Shown here in pieces: positions 11,038-13,806 of a stretch of 13,806 nucleotides of DNA. The DNA lies in NCBI GenBank assembly GCA_001004085.1, contig LCQJ01000011.1:1-13806 (forward strand), in the 5' to 3' direction. Both the position numbers and the translations under genes were made by a program. This stretch comes from Parcubacteria group bacterium GW2011_GWA2_50_10b. GTDB lineage: Bacteria > Patescibacteriota > Minisyncoccia > Phycocordibacterales > Zambryskibacteraceae. The notes below the pieces were generated by a model. It searched no databases and was not told the origin of the DNA. It saw nothing but the letters and a program-made list of their open reading frames with translations. Within the stretch, counting starts at the first letter, position 1, and each line of letters starts with the position of its first letter.

Positions 11038-12356
11038 TTACTGAATAAAAACCTCTTGAAACCGGATTCCGCGCCATGCTTTTTAGGAGCGATGGCGAAG
11101 AGGAAGGTCCTCGAGACGGTGATAGCCGTAAACATCGAGACCACTACGCCGACGCCGAGAGTCAAAGCGAAGCCTTTGACAGCCGAGGTGCCGAGCCAGA
11201 AGAGCACGACTGCGGTAATGATACTCGAGACGTTGGAGTCACGGATGGAGAGCCAGGCCCGGTGGAAACCTTCATGCAAAGCATCGTGAATCGACTTGCC
11301 TTTCTTCAATTCTTCCTTGGCGCGCTCAAAGATAAGCACATTGGCATCCACCGCCATGCCGATGGAGAGGATAAACCCGGCGATGCCGGCCGCCGTGAAA
11401 GTGACCGGGATAAGCTTGAAAACCGCCAAACTGAGGACGATGTAGGAAGAAAGCGCCACCACCGAAACGAGCCCGGGTAGGCGGTACCAAAGGATGAGAA
11501 ATAGCGAGAGAGCCAGAAAGCCCATGAGTCCGGCGCGCACCCCGGCAGAGAGTGATGCGTCTCCGAGCGAGGCGCCGATGGTCTGGGAACTCGAGAGGGT
11601 AATCGGCACCGGCAAGGCGCCGTAATTGAGGTCTCTCACCAACTGCTTGGCCTCATCGGTGGTAAAGACGCCGGTAATCTGGGCATTGCCGTCGCGAATC
11701 TCATCCTGAATGACCGGGGCCGAAAGCATTTCCCCGTCGAGGACGATGGCCAGTTTTTCGCCCTTGTGGTCACGGGTGATTCTGGCAAACAAATCCTTGC
11801 CTTCGGCGTTGAACTCCAAGCCGATGCTGGGCGCCTGGGTAGTCGGGTTGAATTCCAGACGGGCACGGGAAAGGAATTGCCCGGAGAGCCCAGTGCGTTC
11901 AAAGATATCTTCAGGATTCAATTCGCTCCCCTGATTCTCATCCAAAATGGTTTGGGCATCCGGTTTGATTAAAAGAAATTCGAGCACCGGAGTTTTACCG
12001 ATTAAGCGCTTGGCTTCTTCGATGTCTGAGACGCCGGGCAATTCCACAATCAGCCGGTCGTCCGAGAGACCCGAGGCGAAACCGGCCTGTTCGGTCTGGA
12101 TAAGCGGTTCGGAGACTCCGAAAACATTGATGCGGCGCTCAATCACTTCCTTGAGGCTCTCCATCGCCCCCGCGCGGTCGGCAACCCCGGAAGTATCGGC
12201 CCGATAAATAAGCTCCGTGCCTCCGACCAAGTCAAGACCGAAACGGAAAGGATATCTGGCCCCTGCCCCTCTTTGCGCCAGCAAGAAATACCAGCCCAAA
12301 AGGCCGAATACGACCAAGAGAATGAGAGAAATCCAGAGATGTTTAGCGGAGGTCAT
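10944..12356 (-). CDS. secD: Protein translocase subunit SecD with altered C-terminal tail
   Basis: SecD is an RND-like membrane protein that assists Sec export with SecF. The 470 residues show helix 1 at about 7-25 (LWISLILLVVFGLLGWYFLL), the FGLDLVGG motif at 39-46, the external P1 domain (about 50-260, with LIVELPGV), and five further helices between about 273 and 422. These include the family signature GMAVDANVLIFERAKEEL at 333-350. Homology to the family ends near FLFSNG (435-441). The remaining 29 or so residues (Pro/Thr/Arg-rich) are the secF coding sequence read in another frame, so the normal stop was probably lost in a deletion that also removed the start of secF. The catalytic and membrane parts look whole, so SecD itself may still fold. 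The ATG at 12356 has no Shine-Dalgarno sequence and lies 8 nt after a perfect -10 box. Confidence 0.95.
   Translation of the reverse strand: MTSAKHLWISLILLVVFGLLGWYFLLAQRGAGARYPFRFGLDLVGGTELIYRADTSGVADRAGAMESLKEVIERRINVFGVSEPLIQTEQAGFASGLSDDRLIVELPGVSDIEEAKRLIGKTPVLEFLLIKPDAQTILDENQGSELNPEDIFERTGLSGQFLSRARLEFNPTTQAPSIGLEFNAEGKDLFARITRDHKGEKLAIVLDGEMLSAPVIQDEIRDGNAQITGVFTTDEAKQLVRDLNYGALPVPITLSSSQTIGASLGDASLSAGVRAGLMGFLALSLFLILWYRLPGLVSVVALSSYIVLSLAVFKLIPVTFTAAGIAGFILSIGMAVDANVLIFERAKEELKKGKSIHDALHEGFHRAWLSIRDSNVSSIITAVVLFWLGTSAVKGFALTLGVGVVVSMFTAITVSRTFLFAIAPKKHGAESGFKRFLFSNGLTVLKPLSISPAATLPRPATPSPGRTKRP
11014..11056. repeat. 9-bp perfect inverted repeat spanning the secD-secF junction
   Basis: AGAGGTTTT at 11014-11022 and AAAACCTCT at 11048-11056 are exact reverse complements separated by 25 bp. 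The point where SecD homology ends and SecF homology begins falls within the loop. A hairpin at this place could have helped a slippage deletion, or it could be a chance result of the joining. There is no U-tract, so I do not read it as a terminator. Confidence 0.6.
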
Positions 12357-12364
12357 CGAAAATG

Positions 12365-12392
12365 ATTATACAGATAAAAGCCGGCGGCACAA
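12365..12392 (-). promoter_or_regulatory. secD promoter with consensus -10, possibly leaderless
   Basis: A perfect TATAAT lies at 12370-12365, with TTGTGC 16 bp upstream (12392-12387) as a weak -35 that matches three of six bases. Only 8 nt (CATTTTCG) separate the -10 box from the secD ATG, so the start site would fall on or next to the initiation codon. A second TATAAT overlaps the stop codon of the upstream gene (12397-12392) but has no recognisable -35 box. Confidence 0.5.
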
Positions 12393-13806
12393 TTATAGTT
12401 GCGTTGGCGGCACTTCGGCCTCAGGTTCGGACTCCGCGGGCGGCTCCGGCACCGACTCTTCTATTATCACTTCAGGAGTGGAGGTGGCTGTCTCTTCTAT
12501 TATTACTTCCGGGGTAGAGGTTGCTTGCCCTGAGTCTGCTTGCGGTGAGCCTGTCGAACCCGTCGAAGGGGCGGTTTCCTCCGCCGGAGCACTTGCCTCT
12601 TCAGAGCCACTGGAGGAAGTCTCCGAGGATGAAGAGCCGGAGGAAAGGGCGGCTGCCAGTTCATCGCCAGTCACACAAATATCCGTGCCGTCGGACTTCT
12701 TGACGCAGAGCTTGTCGGTGTAAATTTCTTTAGCGAACAATTTCCCTATCCCATTCCCCACCTCAGCTAACCGAGTTGCCACCGCCTCCCAGATATTTTG
12801 GAAAAGCGCGGATAAGCTAAAGGCTGAAGATTCTTCCGTCGAAGTAGCGGAGGATGTGGCCATTGAATCCAAGAGACCGTTGTTTTGAAGAAGGATGGAA
12901 AGGTCGCTTTTGCCGAGACAGACATCCTCGAGACAAAGTCTGGTGGTGGTGGCGGTGCCGTCTTCTCCGATAGCCCACTTGCCTGAAAGCGAGGTGATGG
13001 AACGGACGCCCAGGAGGTTAAAGGTCTCAAGGCTGAAGTCCCGGCCCGGGAGAGTGACGGGGTCGAAGGTGCCCTCCTCAGCCTTGGCGATGTCGAGCTT
13101 GCGGTAGGTTAAGTTCATGAAGACCTCGATCGTGCCGGTCTTATAGGTCTTGGTGCCCACTGTTTGGGCTACTCCTTCTGTACCACTAAAGTTAGCCAGG
13201 GCCATGCCGAGGACATTCGAGAAGCCATCGGCTTTCATGGCTATGCCTAGTAGTGAAGAAGAAGTTAGATAGTCACCTATGGCAACAGGACCATTCTCGG
13301 TGGAGAGCTTGACTGGGACTCTACCTTGTAGAGCTAATTGTCTGCTATCTGCATTACCAGTAGCTGAATCAATGGAGCCCAAGAGAATACCCGGCTTGGT
13401 AGAAATGACTCCGATCAACTTTGAATCACTTGGACTATTGCATTTTCTTAAGACTCCTTGAGTGGTTATTTCTTCCCCTCCGGGATCTAGTAATCTGGTG
13501 TTGGATAAGCAGACTACGTCTCCTGCTTCTATAGATTTATCTCCTGTGACATAATACTCTGCTAGGTCGGCACTTGTTGTATTGGTGGCTCCTATATAGA
13601 GGGTGCCGTAGCCGTTGGCAGCTGACGTACTCGAAGCTGAATATACATTTTGGTTAGCTGTAGGGGTAGTCGTACAACCTGAACCTGCTGTTGAGTCGCA
13701 ACGGACACGGCCATCACCACCTGCACCACCAGTATGAGCAGTAACAGTACCTCCAGTTGACCCAGTCCCTCCTTCACCGTCTCCTCCAGTACCTCCTGTT
13801 CCTGCC
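12393..13806 (-). CDS. Large secreted surface protein, C-terminal part, cut by window edge
   Basis: The frame is open to the window end, so the N-terminus and any signal peptide lie outside. The 470 visible residues start with a Gly/Thr-rich collagen- or glycine-repeat-like stretch of about 35 residues (AGTGGTGGDGEGG and so on). Two Cys-containing segments follow (RCDSTAGSGC), then a conserved module (TLYIGATNTTSADLAEYYVT, IEAGDVV, LIGVISTKPGILLGS, RVPVKLSTENGPVAIGDYLT, LLGIAMKADGF). From memory this module is common at the ends of very large Parcubacteria surface proteins and resembles self-processing or tail-fibre-like C-terminal domains. Its exact function is unknown. Further down are a coiled segment (LFQNIWEAVATRLAEVGNGIGKLFAKEIYTDKLCVKKSDGTDIC) and a disordered Ser/Glu/Ala/Pro tail. 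No transmembrane helix or LPXTG-like anchor is visible. Codon use changes near 13160-13200. A TTG at 13418 could be mistaken for a start but lies inside the module. Confidence 0.85.
   Translation of the reverse strand, partial: AGTGGTGGDGEGGTGSTGGTVTAHTGGAGGDGRVRCDSTAGSGCTTTPTANQNVYSASSTSAANGYGTLYIGATNTTSADLAEYYVTGDKSIEAGDVVCLSNTRLLDPGGEEITTQGVLRKCNSPSDSKLIGVISTKPGILLGSIDSATGNADSRQLALQGRVPVKLSTENGPVAIGDYLTSSSLLGIAMKADGFSNVLGMALANFSGTEGVAQTVGTKTYKTGTIEVFMNLTYRKLDIAKAEEGTFDPVTLPGRDFSLETFNLLGVRSITSLSGKWAIGEDGTATTTRLCLEDVCLGKSDLSILLQNNGLLDSMATSSATSTEESSAFSLSALFQNIWEAVATRLAEVGNGIGKLFAKEIYTDKLCVKKSDGTDICVTGDELAAALSSGSSSSETSSSGSEEASAPAEETAPSTGSTGSPQADSGQATSTPEVIIEETATSTPEVIIEESVPEPPAESEPEAEVPPTQL
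12457..12528. repeat. Two copies of a 36-bp tandem repeat in the surface protein tail
   Basis: Copies at 12457-12492 and 12493-12528 are nearly identical and keep frame. Each encodes 12 residues of the type ATSTPEVIIEET. A unit divisible by three can expand or contract without breaking the protein, so tail length may vary between strains. Confidence 0.8.
12544..12571. repeat. REP-like motif in the surface protein tail
   Basis: GGTGAGCCTGTCGAACC followed by CGTCGAAGGGG matches, from memory, a short repeat of the GAGCCTGTCGAA type that occurs scattered between genes in many bacteria. Here it sits in the coding part for a low-complexity linker (GSTGSPQADSG). The match is by recall and not by search. 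Confidence 0.45.

Noticed and set aside
11014..11056. Inverted repeat considered as a transcription terminator between secD and secF
   Set aside because: The loop is 25 nt, the stem is A/T-rich on one side, and no U-tract follows in the transcribed direction.
10507..11289. Plus-strand open frame of 260 codons across the secD-secF joint
   Set aside because: It is antisense to secF and secD homology. It crosses the damaged joint only by chance.
12421..12540. Repeats in the surface protein tail considered as a CRISPR array
   Set aside because: There are only two adjoining 36-bp units with no spacers between them, and they are in frame with coding sequence.

Overview
The window looks like a piece of a Candidate Phyla Radiation (Patescibacteria) genome, most likely of the Parcubacteria type. 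I infer this from the medium-length RpoB and RpoC, the C-terminal module of the large surface protein, and the IS481-like transposase. No rRNA is present to confirm it. All convincing genes lie on the minus strand, so transcription runs from high to low coordinates. TGA is used as an ordinary stop, so there is no sign of recoding.

Reading in the direction of transcription, 13806-12393 is the 3' part of a secreted surface protein: a Gly/Thr-rich stretch, a conserved C-terminal module, and a disordered Ser/Glu/Pro tail with a 12-residue tandem repeat. A good promoter for secD (12365-12392) follows. Its perfect -10 box lies only 8 nt from the ATG, so the message may be leaderless. secD (12356-10944) is complete up to its last membrane helix. 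Its last ~29 residues are read out of frame from secF sequence. The secF remnant (11037-10255) has lost its start codon and first membrane helix at that junction. It has also lost the end of its last helix to an IS element.

The IS element (9304-10290, imperfect ~30-bp inverted ends) carries a DDE transposase that appears to have an in-frame internal deletion just after the catalytic Glu. Its stop codon lies in flanking DNA and falls inside the -35 box of the next promoter. The missing end of secF is not found on the other side of the element. The region was therefore rearranged, or it was joined through a multi-copy repeat during assembly.

From 9298 down to 1 lies a compact information-processing operon: a strong sigma70-like promoter (9270-9298), a leader with two mutually exclusive hairpins, the second terminator-like (9174-9205), then rpoB, rpoC, dnaG and rpoD (partial, cut by the window edge). 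Spacing is very tight: rpoB-rpoC 11 nt, rpoC-dnaG 37-nt overlap, dnaG-rpoD about 12 nt. The order couples RNA polymerase core subunits, primase and the main sigma factor in one transcription unit.

I do not see a clearly new defence or mobile system. The most informative signals are the damaged secD-secF-IS region, the leader of rpoB, palindromic repeats placed in coding linkers (dnaG, surface protein), the compositional break inside the surface protein, and changes at two rifampicin-contact positions in RpoB.
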